This document shows positions 1-10,729 of a stretch of DNA of 64,000 nucleotides, one piece after another. The notes under the pieces were generated by a model that was not told the DNA's origin, searched no databases, and was given only the letters and a program-made list of their open reading frames with translations. Both the position numbers and the translations under genes were made by a program. Position 1 is the first letter of the stretch; every line of letters starts with the position of its first letter. The stretch is taken from assembly GCF_017348915.1 (NCBI RefSeq), contig NZ_CP071383.1, positions 992,001-1,056,000 on the forward strand, read 5' to 3'. Source of the DNA: Leclercia pneumoniae. GTDB lineage: Bacteria > Pseudomonadota > Gammaproteobacteria > Enterobacterales > Enterobacteriaceae.

Positions 1-1518
1 GGCGGGCTGCGTCTGTACTGCATCCAGCGTAGCCAGAAGATGGGAATATTGGGCCGGACTCAGTAATTGCGGCCACAGCACATCGCAGCGTAGCCACTGC
101 TCAAGCGTGTATTCTGGTGCCTCGCCAATAAGCCTGTCGCCCATCATGATGTCGGCCTGGGGCAGTACGCCGCAGCCATCCCAGGTTTTGGCATCGTGAA
201 AGATAATGTGCAACTGACAACCCTGCTGTGCCAGATAGAGCCTGAGCTGCTCTGCCATAGTGTGTAACTCCACGGGCAGGTGGTAGGCGAGGGTCAGCGT
301 TTCTGGTAATGCCGTTTGTTGCGCGTCGGGCCACTCGGGAATGGCCCAGCCCGGCAAGAGCTCGTTTGCCGGTGTAATCAAATTTTCTTCCAGCGGTAAC
401 GTATGCAGAAGCGCGGTGTGATGAATGATTTGAATAAGACGACGGGCCTGCAGTTCGCTCAGCCGCGAACTCTGGCGCAGGGTCAGATAACAAAATCCCA
501 GGCTAATGCTGTTGCTCACCAGCCGCAGGCTGGCAAGTTCATCGGGTTCGCCAATCGCGATCTGTACGGGGTGGCGACAGCTGGTGCCCAGATCCTGCTC
601 AAAGAGTTGCGGGGTAATCCAGTACTCGATCGCTTTCAGCAGAGGGTGGCTAAGATGGTACTGCTCATGGCTTTCGATTCGCACCAGCTCAGGCCCGAAG
701 ATCGCCAGTCGAAACGGACCGCAGCCGATGAGCGGCATGCTGGGGTGGGCCAGCCGACTGCAGTAGCTCGCCAGCCGATGCGCCAGCCAGTAATCGGGCT
801 GATGCAGAATAAAGGTCAGGCATTGAGGATGGGTGACCTCAATGCGCGATACGCTGTTAAACAGCTTACGTAGCGCGGGCAGGGCAAGCAGCAGCGCCAG
901 ACGGTTTTGCAGGTGCGCGGTCTCGACCTTATCGCCGTTATGCCAGTGCAGGGTTGAGCGGATGTAAAAATGCCAGCGCAGGCCATCGGGGGCGATCTCC
1001 CAGTGGTGTGCCAGATCGCCAACCGGCTCGCTGCTCGTATCGTCAAACCGGGTGATACCGGAAAAGATCTGTCCCACCAGGTGCTGCTCTGCACGCCCCG
1101 GTAAAAAGCCCGGCTGCAGCGGCTCCAGTGGGCGGTAGTAAGGGATACGCAGCGTTGGGGTATCGTTCTGCCACTGACCGCCCATAAAGGGCTGCAGCAG
1201 TGTGTGTAGATCCTGCGGCGCCAGCTGCGCCAATTCCAGAGCCGTCTGTTGATGACCACGTTGAAGCGCCTCTTCCATCATCGCGTTGCGTAACGCGTCG
1301 GGGGTAACATGGAAGAGCAGATCGCCGCGTTTACCGCGCCCTGGCCGTGCCGTCCAGCTCAACCAGCCCGCCTCCTGCGCCTGTCGCAATAGCGTACGCA
1401 CATGCCGTTCACTGCAAAAACAGCGGCCGGCCAGCTCAGCCACGCTTACTTGCTGCGGCGCCCCGGCTGAAGGCTGCCAGAGCCGTTGATACTGATTAAG
1501 ACGGTTAAGAAGGCGCAT
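1..1518 (-). CDS. ybaE: SgrR-family transcriptional regulator YbaE (partial, C-terminus missing)
   Basis: This is an open reading frame of 506 codons that begins at the ATG at 1518-1516 and runs off the left edge without a stop. E. coli YbaE is about 566 residues, so roughly 60 C-terminal residues are missing. The N-terminal ~75 residues form a winged helix-turn-helix like SgrR ([20 protein letters not shown]). The rest resembles a periplasmic solute-binding protein (SBP_bac_5) domain, used here inside the cell as a sensor. The ligand is unknown. It is divergent from cof over about 100 bp, as in E. coli. The family and gene assignment rest on recalled similarity and on gene order. Confidence 0.88.
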   Translation of the reverse strand, partial: MRLLNRLNQYQRLWQPSAGAPQQVSVAELAGRCFCSERHVRTLLRQAQEAGWLSWTARPGRGKRGDLLFHVTPDALRNAMMEEALQRGHQQTALELAQLAPQDLHTLLQPFMGGQWQNDTPTLRIPYYRPLEPLQPGFLPGRAEQHLVGQIFSGITRFDDTSSEPVGDLAHHWEIAPDGLRWHFYIRSTLHWHNGDKVETAHLQNRLALLLALPALRKLFNSVSRIEVTHPQCLTFILHQPDYWLAHRLASYCSRLAHPSMPLIGCGPFRLAIFGPELVRIESHEQYHLSHPLLKAIEYWITPQLFEQDLGTSCRHPVQIAIGEPDELASLRLVSNSISLGFCYLTLRQSSRLSELQARRLIQIIHHTALLHTLPLEENLITPANELLPGWAIPEWPDAQQTALPETLTLAYHLPVELHTMAEQLRLYLAQQGCQLHIIFHDAKTWDGCGVLPQADIMMGDRLIGEAPEYTLEQWLRCDVLWPQLLSPAQYSHLLATLDAVQTQPA

Positions 1519-1620
1519 AGAAAACCCGGAACAATATTATTTAACTATTCAGTATTACTTCCGTATATCTCAGGTGATACTGATCCACAAGTTAAACGCA
1601 TCACACTTTCGGGAGTACGC

Positions 1621-2439
1621 ATGGCTCGCCTGGCTGCATTCGATATGGACGGTACGCTATTAATGCCGGATCACCGTTTAGGTGAAAAAACCCTGAGCGC
1701 ACTTAAGCGCCTGCGTGAGCGTGATATTACTCTTACGTTTGCCACAGGCCGCCACGCGCTGGAGATGCGCCATCTGTTGGGTAAACTTTCGCTGGATGCG
1801 TTTCTGATCACCGGCAACGGGACGCGTATTCACTCGCTGGAAGGGGACGAACTCCACCGTCAGGATCTTGATCCGCAGGTGGCGGATATCGTTCTGCACA
1901 GCACCTGGGATACCCAGGCCAGTATTCACGTATTTAATGATGATGGCTGGTTTACCAACAGGGAAATCCCCGAACTGCTGCACGCTCATGCTTACAGCGG
2001 TTTTCATTATCAGCTAACTGACCTGCGTCGTCTTCCCGCCTATGCCGTGACGAAGATCTGTTTCTGTGGCGATCATGAGGATCTGTGTCGGTTGCGCATT
2101 CAGTTGAACGAGGCGTTGGGCGAGAGGGCGCATCTCACCTTCTCGGCAGAATATTGTCTCGAGGTGCTGCCGGTGGGGTGTAACAAAGGCTCTGCCCTGG
2201 CGGTGCTGAGCGATCACCTGGGCCTTACCCTGCAGGAGTGTATGGCGTTTGGCGATGCCATGAATGACCGCGAGATGCTGGGCAGCGTTGGTCGCGGATT
2301 GATTATGGGCAATGCGATGCCGCAGCTGATTGCTGAGCTTTCGCACCTCCCGATTATTGGACACTGCCGCAACGAAGCCGTGTCCCACTATTTAACCCAT
2401 TGGCTGGACACACCAAATCTTCCTTATTCCCCCGAATAG
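1621..2439 (+). CDS. cof: HMP-PP phosphatase Cof (HAD superfamily)
   Basis: The protein has 272 residues and is almost colinear with E. coli Cof. It is a cytoplasmic HAD phosphatase of the Cof/IIB subfamily, which hydrolyses 4-amino-2-methyl-5-hydroxymethylpyrimidine pyrophosphate (a thiamin intermediate) and several sugar phosphates. Motif I (DMDGT) lies at residues 8-12, with Asp8 as nucleophile and Asp10 as acid/base. The motif III/IV region (GDAMND) is at about 211-216. The ATG at 1621 was chosen over longer in-frame starts because the product then begins [12 protein letters not shown], as in the family. It is followed by a strong hairpin terminator. Confidence 0.96.
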   Translation: MARLAAFDMDGTLLMPDHRLGEKTLSALKRLRERDITLTFATGRHALEMRHLLGKLSLDAFLITGNGTRIHSLEGDELHRQDLDPQVADIVLHSTWDTQASIHVFNDDGWFTNREIPELLHAHAYSGFHYQLTDLRRLPAYAVTKICFCGDHEDLCRLRIQLNEALGERAHLTFSAEYCLEVLPVGCNKGSALAVLSDHLGLTLQECMAFGDAMNDREMLGSVGRGLIMGNAMPQLIAELSHLPIIGHCRNEAVSHYLTHWLDTPNLPYSPE

Positions 2440-2454
2440 TGAGACCCTTCCAGC

Positions 2455-2484
2455 AAGCCAGACGTCCGTCTGGCTTTTTTTATT
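2455..2484 (+). terminator. Rho-independent terminator of cof
   Basis: AAGCCAGACG (2455-2464) pairs with CGTCTGGCTT (2467-2476) and is followed directly by a T run. It lies between the cof stop and the stop of the convergent PLP enzyme gene, so it may act in both directions. Confidence 0.9.
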
Positions 2485-3526
2485 TCACGAGCCGGGCAAT
2501 CTCTTGCTGCCAGGCTGAAATATCGCCAATGTTCGCGGCAACCCACTCCGCATTATAATAGGTGTCGAGATAGCGCTCGCCGCTGTCACACAGCAGAGTC
2601 ACTATGGAACCGGTCTGGCCCGCGTCGCGCATCCGGGCTGCCAGCCGTAACGCGCCCCACATGTTGGTGCCGGTTGAGGCACCGACCTTACGCCCCAGTT
2701 GGGATTCCAGCCAATGGGCAGTGGCTACGCTGGCGGCGTCCGGCACGCGCAGCATCTCGTCTACCACATCGGGAATAAAGGAAGGCTCGACGCGCGGGCG
2801 GCCAATCCCTTCGATTTTACTGCCCACCGGGCTGCGCAGGCTGCTATCCCGGCTCTGCCAGTAATCAAGGAACACGGAGTTTTGCGGGTCCACCACCATC
2901 AGGCGGGTGTCATAGCCCTGGCAGCGAATATAGCGACCAATCGTTGCCGAGGTACCGCCGGTACCGGCGCTCATCACGATGTGGGTCGGTACCGGGTTCG
3001 GCTCGCACTGCATCTGGCGGAATATACTGTCGGCAATGTTGTTATTACCGCGCCAGTCGGTGGCACGTTCAGCATACGTGAACTGATCCATATAATGGCC
3101 GTGCAGCTCGTGGGCCAGCATCTCTGAGGCCGCATAGATTTCACAGGCGCTCTCAACAAAGTGGCAGCGGCCTCCATAAAATTCGATCTGTTCAATTTTA
3201 CGCTTTGCGGTACAGGCGGGCATCACGGCGATAAACGGCAGGCCCAGCAGGCGGGCGAAATACGCCTCTGACACGGCGGTAGATCCCGACGAGGACTCAA
3301 TAATGGGAGTCCCCTCTTTTATCCAGCCGTTACACAAGCCATATAAAAACAGCGAGCGGGCGAGGCGATGCTTCAGGCTGCCGGTCGGATGAGTGCTTTC
3401 ATCTTTCAGGTAGAGCTGAATTCCGGCAAACCCCGGCAGCGGAAGGCGAATGAGATGGGTATCTGCCGAGCGCTGATAGTCGGCGTTGATTTCGCTGATG
3501 GCATGTTTAACCCAGGTGCTATTCAT
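2480..3526 (-). CDS. PLP-dependent cysteine synthase-family protein, probable cysteine desulfhydrase (CcdA-like)
   Basis: This is a 348-residue fold-type II PLP enzyme of the cysteine synthase/cystathionine beta-synthase family. Lys52 in PTGSLKHR is the predicted Schiff-base lysine. SSSGSTA (78-84) and GTGGTSAT (188-195) are the substrate and phosphate loops. It is divergent from decR (115 bp between starts), the Lrp-type regulator that activates cysteine detoxification. In Pantoea ananatis, a related enzyme (CcdA) is a cysteine desulfhydrase controlled by the decR homologue CcdR, so detoxification of excess L-cysteine is the best guess. E. coli K-12 has no gene here. A cysteine synthase role cannot be excluded from sequence alone. 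Confidence 0.75.
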   Translation of the reverse strand: MNSTWVKHAISEINADYQRSADTHLIRLPLPGFAGIQLYLKDESTHPTGSLKHRLARSLFLYGLCNGWIKEGTPIIESSSGSTAVSEAYFARLLGLPFIAVMPACTAKRKIEQIEFYGGRCHFVESACEIYAASEMLAHELHGHYMDQFTYAERATDWRGNNNIADSIFRQMQCEPNPVPTHIVMSAGTGGTSATIGRYIRCQGYDTRLMVVDPQNSVFLDYWQSRDSSLRSPVGSKIEGIGRPRVEPSFIPDVVDEMLRVPDAASVATAHWLESQLGRKVGASTGTNMWGALRLAARMRDAGQTGSIVTLLCDSGERYLDTYYNAEWVAANIGDISAWQQEIARLVK

Positions 3527-3614
3527 CGTAATTATCCGTTTGTCATTTTGTGCCCAGCATAGCGAAAAGCACAGAAAAAATTGTTGCTATCTGGCCTTTA
3601 AAATAGAATGTAAG

Positions 3615-3629
3615 GAGAAAAATTTTCTC
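3615..3629. promoter_or_regulatory. Candidate DecR operator (perfect palindrome)
   Basis: GAGAAAAATTTTCTC is a perfect 7+1+7 palindrome in the space between the PLP enzyme gene and decR. It ends 12 bp before the decR start codon. Lrp-family regulators bind AT-rich palindromes of this kind and often regulate themselves. The assignment to DecR is inference from position. Confidence 0.45.
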
Positions 3630-3641
3630 TGTGGGGGCGCT

Positions 3642-4100
3642 ATGCTAGATAAAATTGACCGTAAGCTACTCTCATTACTGCAAAGTGACTGCACCCTCTC
3701 TTTGCAGGCGCTGGCGGATGCCGTTAATCTGACCACCACGCCCTGCTGGAAGCGCCTTAAACGCCTGGAAGATGAGGGCATTTTGCTGGGCCGCGTAGCG
3801 CTGCTTGATCCCGAAAAACTGGGGCTTGGTTTAACCGCCTTTGTGCTGATAAAAACGCAGCACCACAGTAGCGACTGGTATTGCCGGTTCGTGAGCGAGG
3901 TGACCGGCATGCCGGAAGTGCTCGGTTTCTGGCGCATGGCGGGGGAGTACGACTACCTGATGCGCGTTCAGGTGGCGGACATGAAACGGTATGATGACTT
4001 TTACAAACGGCTGGTCAACAGCGTGCCTGGCCTGTCGGATGTCACCTCCAGCTTCGCCATGGAACAGATTAAATACACCACAGCGTTACCCATTGAATAA
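3642..4100 (+). CDS. decR: Cysteine-responsive Lrp/AsnC-family regulator DecR (YbaO)
   Basis: The protein has 152 residues, the same length as E. coli DecR, and is nearly identical in the parts I can recall. The N-terminal helix-turn-helix (about residues 4-55, LDKIDRKLL...[12 protein letters not shown]) is followed by a RAM ligand-binding domain (about 65-145). In E. coli it activates cyuPA when cysteine is high. Here it faces a cysteine desulfhydrase-like gene that is its likely target. The ATG at 3642 gives the family N-terminus; longer upstream readings are not supported. Confidence 0.95.
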   Translation: MLDKIDRKLLSLLQSDCTLSLQALADAVNLTTTPCWKRLKRLEDEGILLGRVALLDPEKLGLGLTAFVLIKTQHHSSDWYCRFVSEVTGMPEVLGFWRMAGEYDYLMRVQVADMKRYDDFYKRLVNSVPGLSDVTSSFAMEQIKYTTALPIE

Positions 4101-4142
4101 CCTCCCGGCCTGGCCGGAACAAGACCTTCAGGAAAAGACCGC

Positions 4143-5915
4143 GTGCGATTATTTGCTCAGTTAAGCTGGTATTTTCGTCGAGAGTGGCAACGCTACCTCG
4201 GCGCAGTTGCCCTGCTTATTATCATTGCCATTCTGCAACTTATTCCGCCTAAGGTGGTGGGGTACGTGGTGGATGGCGTTACGGAACAGCATTACACCAC
4301 CGCACGGGTGTTGATGTGGATCGGCACGCTGGTGCTGACGGCGGTGGTGGTCTATCTGCTGCGCTATGTCTGGCGTGTCCTGTTATTCGGCGCGTCCTAC
4401 CAATTAGCAGTGGAACTGCGTGAAGATTTTTATCGTCAGCTTAGCCGTCAGCATCCGGAATTCTATCTGCGTCACCGCACCGGGGATCTCATTGCCCGGG
4501 CCACTAACGATGTAGACCGCGTGGTATTTGCCGCCGGAGAAGGGGTCTTAACCCTGGTTGACTCGCTGGTGATGGGGTGCGCGGTGTTGATAGTGATGTC
4601 GACCCAGATCAGCTGGCAGTTAACGCTGCTGGCCCTGTTGCCGATGCCCGTCATGGCGCTGGCGATCAAACGCTACGGCGATCAACTACATGAGCGCTTT
4701 AAGCTGGCGCAGGCAGCCTTCTCCTCGTTGAACGATCGCACCCAGGAGAGCCTGACCAGTATTCGAATGATTAAAGCCTTTGGCCTGGAAGACCGGCAAT
4801 CGTCGCTCTTCGCTGCCGATGCCGCCGATACGGGCGCAAAAAATATGCGGGTAGCCCGCATCGATGCCCGGTTTGATCCCACTATCTATATCGCTATCGG
4901 TATGGCGAACATGCTGGCGATTGGTGGCGGGAGCTGGATGGTGGTTCAGGGCTCGTTAACGCTCGGCCAGCTCACCAGCTTTGCCATGTATCTTGGCCTG
5001 ATGATCTGGCCGATGCTGGCGCTGGCATGGATGTTCAACATTGTTGAGCGCGGTAGCGCGGCCTATAGCCGTATTCGCGACATGCTCGCCGAGGCCCCGG
5101 TGGTAGATGACGGGAGCGAGCCGGTGCCGGAAGGGCGCGGCGAGCTGAAGGTCGCCATCCGTTCGTTCAGCTATCCGCACGCCGAACGGGTCTCCCTTGA
5201 GAATGTTCATTTTGCCCTGCGTCCCGGGCAGATGCTGGGCATTTGCGGCCCGACCGGCGCAGGCAAAAGTACCCTGCTATCGTTGATCCAGCGCCATTTT
5301 GATATCGACCAGGGGGATATTCGTTTTCACGACATTCCCCTGACCCGCCTGCAGCTGGATAGCTGGCGCAGCCGGCTGGCCGTGGTGAGCCAGACGCCGT
5401 TCCTCTTCTCCGATACGGTTGCCAGTAATATTGCGCTTGGCTGCCCTGAGGCCACCCAGCAGGAGATTGAACATGTCGCCCGTCTGGCGAGCGTGCATGA
5501 GGATATTTTACGTTTGCCGCAGGGCTATGAAACCGAGGTGGGCGAGCGGGGCGTGATGCTCTCTGGCGGCCAAAAACAGCGCATTTCGATTGCCCGTGCC
5601 CTGTTGTTAAATGCTGAAATCCTGATTCTGGATGATGCGCTATCGGCCGTAGATGGGCGTACCGAGCATCAGATCCTGCATAACCTGCGTCAGTGGGGCG
5701 AAGGCCGCACGGTGATCATCAGCGCCCATCGCCTGTCAGCCCTGACAGAAGCGAGTGAGATCCTGGTGATGCAGCATGGGCATATTGCCCAGCGCGGGCA
5801 GCACGAGCTGTTGTCAGAACAACCTGGATGGTATCGCGATATGTATCGCTATCAACAGCTAGAAGCCGCGCTGGATGATGCGCCGGAAGTGAATGAGGAG
5901 GCCAGCGATGCGTAG
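4143..5915 (+). CDS. mdlA: Multidrug-like ABC transporter half, permease/ATPase MdlA
   Basis: The protein has 590 residues. An N-terminal six-helix ABC exporter domain (about 15-300) is fused to an ATPase domain. Walker A (GPTGAGKST) lies near 369, the signature LSGGQKQR near 474 and Walker B (LILDDALS) near 495. MdlA pairs with MdlB, encoded just downstream with an 8-bp overlap, to form a heterodimeric inner-membrane exporter. The substrate is unproven. Walker B is followed by Asp rather than the catalytic Glu, so one of the two ATP sites is probably degenerate, a common feature of heterodimeric exporters. The GTG start at 4143 gives the family N-terminus [16 protein letters not shown]. Confidence 0.94.
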   Translation: MRLFAQLSWYFRREWQRYLGAVALLIIIAILQLIPPKVVGYVVDGVTEQHYTTARVLMWIGTLVLTAVVVYLLRYVWRVLLFGASYQLAVELREDFYRQLSRQHPEFYLRHRTGDLIARATNDVDRVVFAAGEGVLTLVDSLVMGCAVLIVMSTQISWQLTLLALLPMPVMALAIKRYGDQLHERFKLAQAAFSSLNDRTQESLTSIRMIKAFGLEDRQSSLFAADAADTGAKNMRVARIDARFDPTIYIAIGMANMLAIGGGSWMVVQGSLTLGQLTSFAMYLGLMIWPMLALAWMFNIVERGSAAYSRIRDMLAEAPVVDDGSEPVPEGRGELKVAIRSFSYPHAERVSLENVHFALRPGQMLGICGPTGAGKSTLLSLIQRHFDIDQGDIRFHDIPLTRLQLDSWRSRLAVVSQTPFLFSDTVASNIALGCPEATQQEIEHVARLASVHEDILRLPQGYETEVGERGVMLSGGQKQRISIARALLLNAEILILDDALSAVDGRTEHQILHNLRQWGEGRTVIISAHRLSALTEASEILVMQHGHIAQRGQHELLSEQPGWYRDMYRYQQLEAALDDAPEVNEEASDA

Positions 5916-7686
5916 TTTTGGACAGTTGTGGCCTATCCTGAAGCGGCTGCTGGCCTACGGCTCGCCGTGGCGAAAACCGCTGTCGCTGGCGGTGGTGATG
6001 CTGTGGATCGCCGCGATCGCTGAAGTGAGCGGGCCACTGCTTATCAGCTATTTTATCGACAACATGGTGGCCAAAAGTTACCTGCCGCTGGGCCTGGTGG
6101 CCGGGCTGGGGGTGGCTTACGTCGGCCTGCAGCTGTTGGCTGCCGGTCTGCACTATGCCCAATCGCTGCTCTTTAACCAGGCCGCTGTGGGCGTGGTCCA
6201 GCAACTGCGTACCGACGTCATGGATGCTGCGCTGCGCCAGCCGTTGAGCGAGTTTGATACCCAGCCGGTGGGGCAGATTATCTCTCGCGTAACCAATGAT
6301 ACGGAAGTGATCCGCGATCTCTACGTCACCGTGGTCTCCACGGTGCTGCGCAGCGCGGCGCTGATTGGGGCAATGCTGGTGGCGATGTTCAGCCTCGAAT
6401 GGCGCATGGCGCTGGTGGCGATCGCGATCTTCCCTGCCGTCTTTATTGTCATGATGATCTACCAGCGTTACAGCACGCCTATCGTCCGTCGTGTGCGTGC
6501 CTACCTGGCAGACATTAACGACGGCTTTAATGAAGTTATTAATGGTATGAGTGTGATCCAGCAGTTCCGCCAGCAGGCGCGCTTTGGTGAGCGGATGGGG
6601 GAAGCGAGCCGTTCACATTATATGGCGCGCATGCAGACCCTGCGGCTGGATGGCTTCCTGCTGCGCCCGTTGCTAAGCCTCTTTTCGGCCCTGATCCTCT
6701 GTGGCTTGCTCCTGCAATTTGGTCTGGGGGCCAACGGCACTATTCAGGTGGGGGTTCTCTACGCCTTCATTAGCTATCTTGGGCGTTTAAACGAACCGCT
6801 AATCGAACTCACCACGCAGCAATCAATGCTGCAACAGGCGGTTGTCGCGGGCGAGCGGGTCTTTGAACTGATGGACAGGCCGCGTCAGATGTACGGCCAG
6901 GACACCCGGGAGCTGCAAAGCGGCGATATCGCCATTGATAATCTCTCTTTTGCGTATCGCGACGATCGTCTGGTATTGCAGGACATCACTCTTCACGTTC
7001 CGTCCCGCAGCTTTGTGGCGCTGGTGGGCCATACCGGGAGCGGTAAAAGTACCTTAGCCAGCCTGCTGATGGGCTACTATCCGCTGACGCAGGGGGAGAT
7101 CCGTCTTGATGGTCGTCCGCTGGCGACTCTGAGCCACAGCACGCTGCGCAAAGGGGTGGCGATGGTGCAACAAGATCCGGTGGTGCTGGCAGACACCTTC
7201 TTCGCCAACGTTACGCTGGGGCGTGATTACAGCGAAGAGCAGGTGTGGGCCGTGCTGGAGCAGGTGCAGCTGGCTGAACTGGCGCGGGGGTTACATGACG
7301 GCATCCATACGCGGCTGGGAGAGCAGGGCAATAATTTGTCGGTGGGCCAAAAACAGCTGTTGGCGCTGGCGCGGGTGTTGATTGAGACGCCGCAGGTGCT
7401 GATCCTTGATGAAGCCACCGCAAGTATCGACTCCGGCACCGAGCAGGCCATCCAGCAGGCCCTGGCGGCGGTTCGTGAACAGACCACGCTGGTGGTGATC
7501 GCTCACCGACTCTCCACCATCGTTGAAGCTGATACCATTCTGGTGCTGCACCGCGGACAGGCCGTAGAGCGGGGTACACACCGGCAACTGCTTGAGGCGA
7601 AAGGCCGTTACTGGCAGATGTATCAGCTGCAGCTGGCGGGCGAGGAGCTGGAAGCCAGCACTCGCGAGGAGTCGCTCAGCGCCTGA
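5908..7686 (+). CDS. mdlB: Multidrug-like ABC transporter half, permease/ATPase MdlB
   Basis: The protein has 592 residues and is the partner of MdlA. It has a transmembrane domain (about 15-320) and an ATPase domain with Walker A (GHTGSGKST, near 374), a signature in the variant form LSVGQKQ, and Walker B with the catalytic Glu (LILDEATAS). The MdlA/MdlB pair thus seems to hold one canonical and one weakened composite ATP site. The ATG at 5908 overlaps the mdlA stop by 8 bp, which implies translational coupling. A longer in-frame start at 5893 was rejected because family members begin MRSF. Confidence 0.94.
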   Translation: MRSFGQLWPILKRLLAYGSPWRKPLSLAVVMLWIAAIAEVSGPLLISYFIDNMVAKSYLPLGLVAGLGVAYVGLQLLAAGLHYAQSLLFNQAAVGVVQQLRTDVMDAALRQPLSEFDTQPVGQIISRVTNDTEVIRDLYVTVVSTVLRSAALIGAMLVAMFSLEWRMALVAIAIFPAVFIVMMIYQRYSTPIVRRVRAYLADINDGFNEVINGMSVIQQFRQQARFGERMGEASRSHYMARMQTLRLDGFLLRPLLSLFSALILCGLLLQFGLGANGTIQVGVLYAFISYLGRLNEPLIELTTQQSMLQQAVVAGERVFELMDRPRQMYGQDTRELQSGDIAIDNLSFAYRDDRLVLQDITLHVPSRSFVALVGHTGSGKSTLASLLMGYYPLTQGEIRLDGRPLATLSHSTLRKGVAMVQQDPVVLADTFFANVTLGRDYSEEQVWAVLEQVQLAELARGLHDGIHTRLGEQGNNLSVGQKQLLALARVLIETPQVLILDEATASIDSGTEQAIQQALAAVREQTTLVVIAHRLSTIVEADTILVLHRGQAVERGTHRQLLEAKGRYWQMYQLQLAGEELEASTREESLSA

Positions 7687-7739
7687 TGCACCAAAAACAG
7701 GCAATGCACTAACAGGTAAAACTGCTGGTGCAAAAATGA

Positions 7740-7773
7740 AACGCACCCTGCACTGTCATGGTGCGTTTTTTTT
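7740..7773 (+). terminator. Terminator of mdlAB
   Basis: AACGCACC (7740-7747) pairs with GGTGCGTT (7760-7767) and is followed by a run of T. It ends the mdlAB transcript. The same bases carry an NtrC-type site (7749-7765). Confidence 0.85.
7749..7765. promoter_or_regulatory. NtrC (GlnG) enhancer site upstream of glnK
   Basis: TGCACTGTCATGGTGCG matches the NtrC dyad TGCACYAWWWTGGTGCA at most positions and is centred about 115 bp upstream of the -24 element, a normal enhancer distance. Two more half-site-rich stretches (TGCACCA at 7686-7692 and TGGTGCA near 7726-7732) suggest further NtrC binding. Confidence 0.7.
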
Positions 7774-7870
7774 CGCGCTACTCACTCTCCCGCCTCGTTA
7801 CGCCTTACCCTTAGCCAATCCCTCCTGATTACGCGGCGTCGGCCAGCTAATTTTCCTCTTTTAAGAATTC

Positions 7871-7886
7871 TGGCACAGCGCTTGCA
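7871..7886 (+). promoter_or_regulatory. Sigma54 promoter of glnK-amtB
   Basis: TGGCAC-5 nt-TTGCA (7871-7876 and 7882-7886) is a textbook -24/-12 element with GG and GC at the invariant positions. It lies about 55 bp upstream of the glnK start and fits nitrogen-limitation control by RpoN and NtrC. Confidence 0.93.
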
Positions 7887-7940
7887 GTATCTCTTACGTG
7901 TTAGCTGAAGCCACTACCGAATTCTGACTGGAGGGGATTT

Positions 7941-8279
7941 ATGAAGCTGGTTACCGTGGTAATCAAACCGTTCAAACTCGAAGACGTTCGCGAAGCGCTG
8001 TCTTCCATTGGTATTCAGGGGCTGACTGTCACCGAAGTGAAAGGCTTTGGTCGTCAGAAGGGCCATGCAGAGCTCTACCGCGGGGCGGAATACAGCGTCA
8101 ACTTCCTGCCAAAGGTAAAAATTGACGTTGCGATTGCCGACGATCAGCTGGAAGAGGTGATAGATATCATCAGCAAAGCGGCCTACACCGGCAAAATTGG
8201 CGACGGCAAAATTTTCGTTGCCGAACTGCAACGCGTCATTCGTATTCGTACGGGCGAAGCCGACGAAGCAGCGCTGTAA
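7941..8279 (+). CDS. glnK: PII-family nitrogen regulator GlnK
   Basis: This 112-residue PII protein has the T-loop Tyr51 (YRGAEY), the site uridylylated by GlnD. GlnK trimers bind ATP/ADP and 2-oxoglutarate and plug the AmtB channel when nitrogen becomes plentiful. The gene starts at ATG 7941 after a GGAGGGG ribosome site and is followed after 33 bp by amtB, its partner. Expression should depend on sigma54 and NtrC, from the elements upstream. Confidence 0.97.
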   Translation: MKLVTVVIKPFKLEDVREALSSIGIQGLTVTEVKGFGRQKGHAELYRGAEYSVNFLPKVKIDVAIADDQLEEVIDIISKAAYTGKIGDGKIFVAELQRVIRIRTGEADEAAL

Positions 8280-8312
8280 AACACCGGGCACACAGTGATA
8301 GGGATCAAGATA

Positions 8313-9599
8313 ATGAAGAAAACAACTCTTAACGCGGCTCTGGGATCGTTGGCGTTGTTGCCGGGCCTGGCAATGGCTGCGCCGGCGGTCGCCGACAAAG
8401 CGGATAACGCTTTTATGATGATTTGCACCGCACTGGTGCTGTTCATGACTATTCCCGGGATTGCGCTGTTCTACGGCGGCCTGATTCGCGGTAAAAACGT
8501 CCTCTCTATGCTCACTCAGGTTGCGGTAACTTTTGCGCTGGTCTGCGTGTTATGGGTGGTATACGGCTACTCGCTGGCGTTTGGCGAGGGTAACGCCTTC
8601 TTTGGCAGCTTCAACTGGGCGATGCTGAAAAATATCGAACTGACCGCGGTAATGGGCAGCTTCTATCAGTATATCCACGTAGCATTCCAGGGCTCTTTCG
8701 CCTGCATCACCGTCGGGTTGATTGTGGGGGCGCTGGCGGAACGTATTCGTTTCTCTGCGGTGCTCATTTTTGTCGTGGTCTGGCTGACGCTCTCTTATGT
8801 GCCCGTGGCGCATATGGTTTGGGGTGGTGGTCTGCTGGCTTCTCACGGCGCGCTGGACTTTGCCGGCGGGACGGTGGTGCACATCAACGCCGCCGTTGCG
8901 GGTCTGGTTGGGGCGTACCTGATTGGCAAACGCGTTGGTTTTGGCAAAGAAGCCTTTAAACCGCACAACCTGCCGATGGTCTTCACCGGCACCGCGATCC
9001 TCTATTTCGGCTGGTTTGGCTTTAACGCCGGTTCAGCAAGCTCAGCAAACGAAATCGCGGCGCTGGCTTTCGTCAACACCGTGGTCGCGACCGCGGGTGC
9101 GATCCTCTCCTGGGTATTTGGTGAGTGGGCCGTACGAGGCAAACCCTCTCTGCTGGGTGCTTGTTCCGGTGCCATTGCGGGCCTGGTCGGTATTACCCCC
9201 GCCTGTGGTTTCGTTGGCGTCGGCGGCGCGCTGATCATCGGTATCGTCGCGGGTCTGGCGGGTCTGTGGGGCGTAACGGCACTGAAACGTATTCTGCGTG
9301 TGGATGATCCTTGCGATGTGTTCGGCGTGCACGGCGTTTGCGGTATCGTCGGCTGCATCATGACCGGTATCTTCGCAGCCACCTCGCTCGGCGGCGTCGG
9401 TTACGCAGAAGGTGTAACCATGACTCATCAGGTGCTGGTGCAGCTCGAGAGCATCGCGATTACGGTAGTGTGGTCTGGCGTGGTGGCCTTTATCGGTTAC
9501 AAGCTGGCTGACATGACCGTGGGTCTACGCGTACCGGAAGAGCAGGAGCGCGAAGGGCTGGACGTCAACAGCCACGGCGAGAATGCTTACAACGCATAG
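8313..9599 (+). CDS. amtB: Ammonium channel AmtB
   Basis: The protein has 428 residues, as in E. coli. Residues 1-22 are a cleavable signal peptide (ending PGLAMA, mature protein from APAVADKADN). Eleven membrane helices follow, with the conserved pore histidine contexts HINAAVAG and GVHGVCG. The trimeric inner-membrane channel conducts ammonia/ammonium and is blocked by GlnK, encoded just upstream. The ATG at 8313 was preferred to 8295 because it gives the signal peptide directly. Confidence 0.97.
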   Translation: MKKTTLNAALGSLALLPGLAMAAPAVADKADNAFMMICTALVLFMTIPGIALFYGGLIRGKNVLSMLTQVAVTFALVCVLWVVYGYSLAFGEGNAFFGSFNWAMLKNIELTAVMGSFYQYIHVAFQGSFACITVGLIVGALAERIRFSAVLIFVVVWLTLSYVPVAHMVWGGGLLASHGALDFAGGTVVHINAAVAGLVGAYLIGKRVGFGKEAFKPHNLPMVFTGTAILYFGWFGFNAGSASSANEIAALAFVNTVVATAGAILSWVFGEWAVRGKPSLLGACSGAIAGLVGITPACGFVGVGGALIIGIVAGLAGLWGVTALKRILRVDDPCDVFGVHGVCGIVGCIMTGIFAATSLGGVGYAEGVTMTHQVLVQLESIAITVVWSGVVAFIGYKLADMTVGLRVPEEQEREGLDVNSHGENAYNA

Positions 9600-9609
9600 T
9601 CAATAACGA

Positions 9610-9640
9610 AACGGCAACCCTGGGTTGCCGTTTTGCTTTT
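9610..9640 (+). terminator. Terminator of glnK-amtB
   Basis: AACGGCAACC (9610-9619) pairs with GGTTGCCGTT (9623-9632) around a 3-nt loop, followed by TTGCTTTT. It lies between convergent amtB and tesB. Confidence 0.9.
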
Positions 9641-9661
9641 ATGAGCATCCCCCTGTCTGGG

Positions 9662-10522
9662 TTAGCCGCGGTTGCGCATGACCCCTTCCTGTACCGTCGA
9701 TGCCACCAGCACGCCATCCTGCGTATAAAACTCACCCCGCACAAACCCACGCGCGCTGGATGCCGAGGTGCTCTCCACGCTATACAGCAGCCACTCGTTC
9801 ATATTAAACGGACGGTGGAACCACATAGAGTGATCGATGGTGGCTACCTGCATCCCTTTTTCCAGGAAGCCTACTCCGTGCGGTTGCAGCGCAACAGGCA
9901 GGAAGTTGAAATCAGAGGCGTAGCCCAGCAGGTACTGATGCACGCGAAAATCTTCCGGCACCGTACCGTTGGCACGGATCCACACCTGGCGCGCAGGCTC
10001 TGCGGTGTGACCTTTCATCGGGTTATGAAATTCCACCGGGCGGATCTCCAGCGGTTTATCGCAAAGAAACTTCTCTTTGACCTGTGGTGGCAACAGATGT
10101 GAAAGGTCGCGGGCGATTTCGGTTTCAGAACGGAGACCATCCGGTGCCGGGGCAGGGGGCATGGTTTTCTGATGCTCGTAGCCCGGCTCTGGTGCCTGGA
10201 AAGAGGCGGTCATATAGAAGATGGGTTTACCATTTTGCACCGCGGCAACGCGACGGGCACTAAAGCTGTTGCCGTCGCGCAGCACCTCGACGTCATAAAC
10301 GATAGGTTTTTGACTGTCGCCCGGGCGTAAAAAGTAGCTGTGGAAGGAGTGGACCAGGCGTTCTGCGGGTACGGTCTCTTTAGCCGCATAGAGAGCCTGC
10401 CCCACAACCTGACCGCCAAAGACCTGGCGTAAACCCAGATCTTCGCTTTGCCCCCGAAAGAGTCCTTCCTCTATTTTTTCCAGGTTAAGTAATGTCAGCA
10501 GATTGTTTAGTGCCTGACTCAT
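9662..10522 (-). CDS. tesB: Acyl-CoA thioesterase II TesB
   Basis: The protein has 286 residues, the family length, and closely resembles E. coli TesB. It is a cytoplasmic double-hotdog thioesterase that hydrolyses medium- and long-chain acyl-CoA. Conserved ends include [11 protein letters not shown] at the N-terminus, [12 protein letters not shown] (catalytic Asp region) and [10 protein letters not shown] near the C-terminus with the catalytic Gln. The ATG at 10522 gives [13 protein letters not shown] as in E. coli; a longer in-frame start at 10660 would add 46 non-homologous residues. Confidence 0.96.
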   Translation of the reverse strand: MSQALNNLLTLLNLEKIEEGLFRGQSEDLGLRQVFGGQVVGQALYAAKETVPAERLVHSFHSYFLRPGDSQKPIVYDVEVLRDGNSFSARRVAAVQNGKPIFYMTASFQAPEPGYEHQKTMPPAPAPDGLRSETEIARDLSHLLPPQVKEKFLCDKPLEIRPVEFHNPMKGHTAEPARQVWIRANGTVPEDFRVHQYLLGYASDFNFLPVALQPHGVGFLEKGMQVATIDHSMWFHRPFNMNEWLLYSVESTSASSARGFVRGEFYTQDGVLVASTVQEGVMRNRG

Positions 10523-10729
10523 AATCGTCCTCAATAAATACGCCGTGGCGAAAGATAGCCAGAGTATAACGCAGAAATGCAAGTGGTCCGATGGGTGCAA
10601 TAGTCTGAATAACGAGGCGAATCCAGGCATAAATAAGTGATGTGTGCCACACTTACTCACGTTAACTTTGTTTAACCACTCTTCTGGCGGTATCGATCCC
10701 GCTGGTGCATTGAAGATAAGGAGAACTCA

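Noticed and set aside
101..1259. Short frames inside ybaE on both strands (101-493, 403-873, 816-1259)
   Set aside because: They lie in other frames of an uninterrupted 506-codon ybaE and show no family features.
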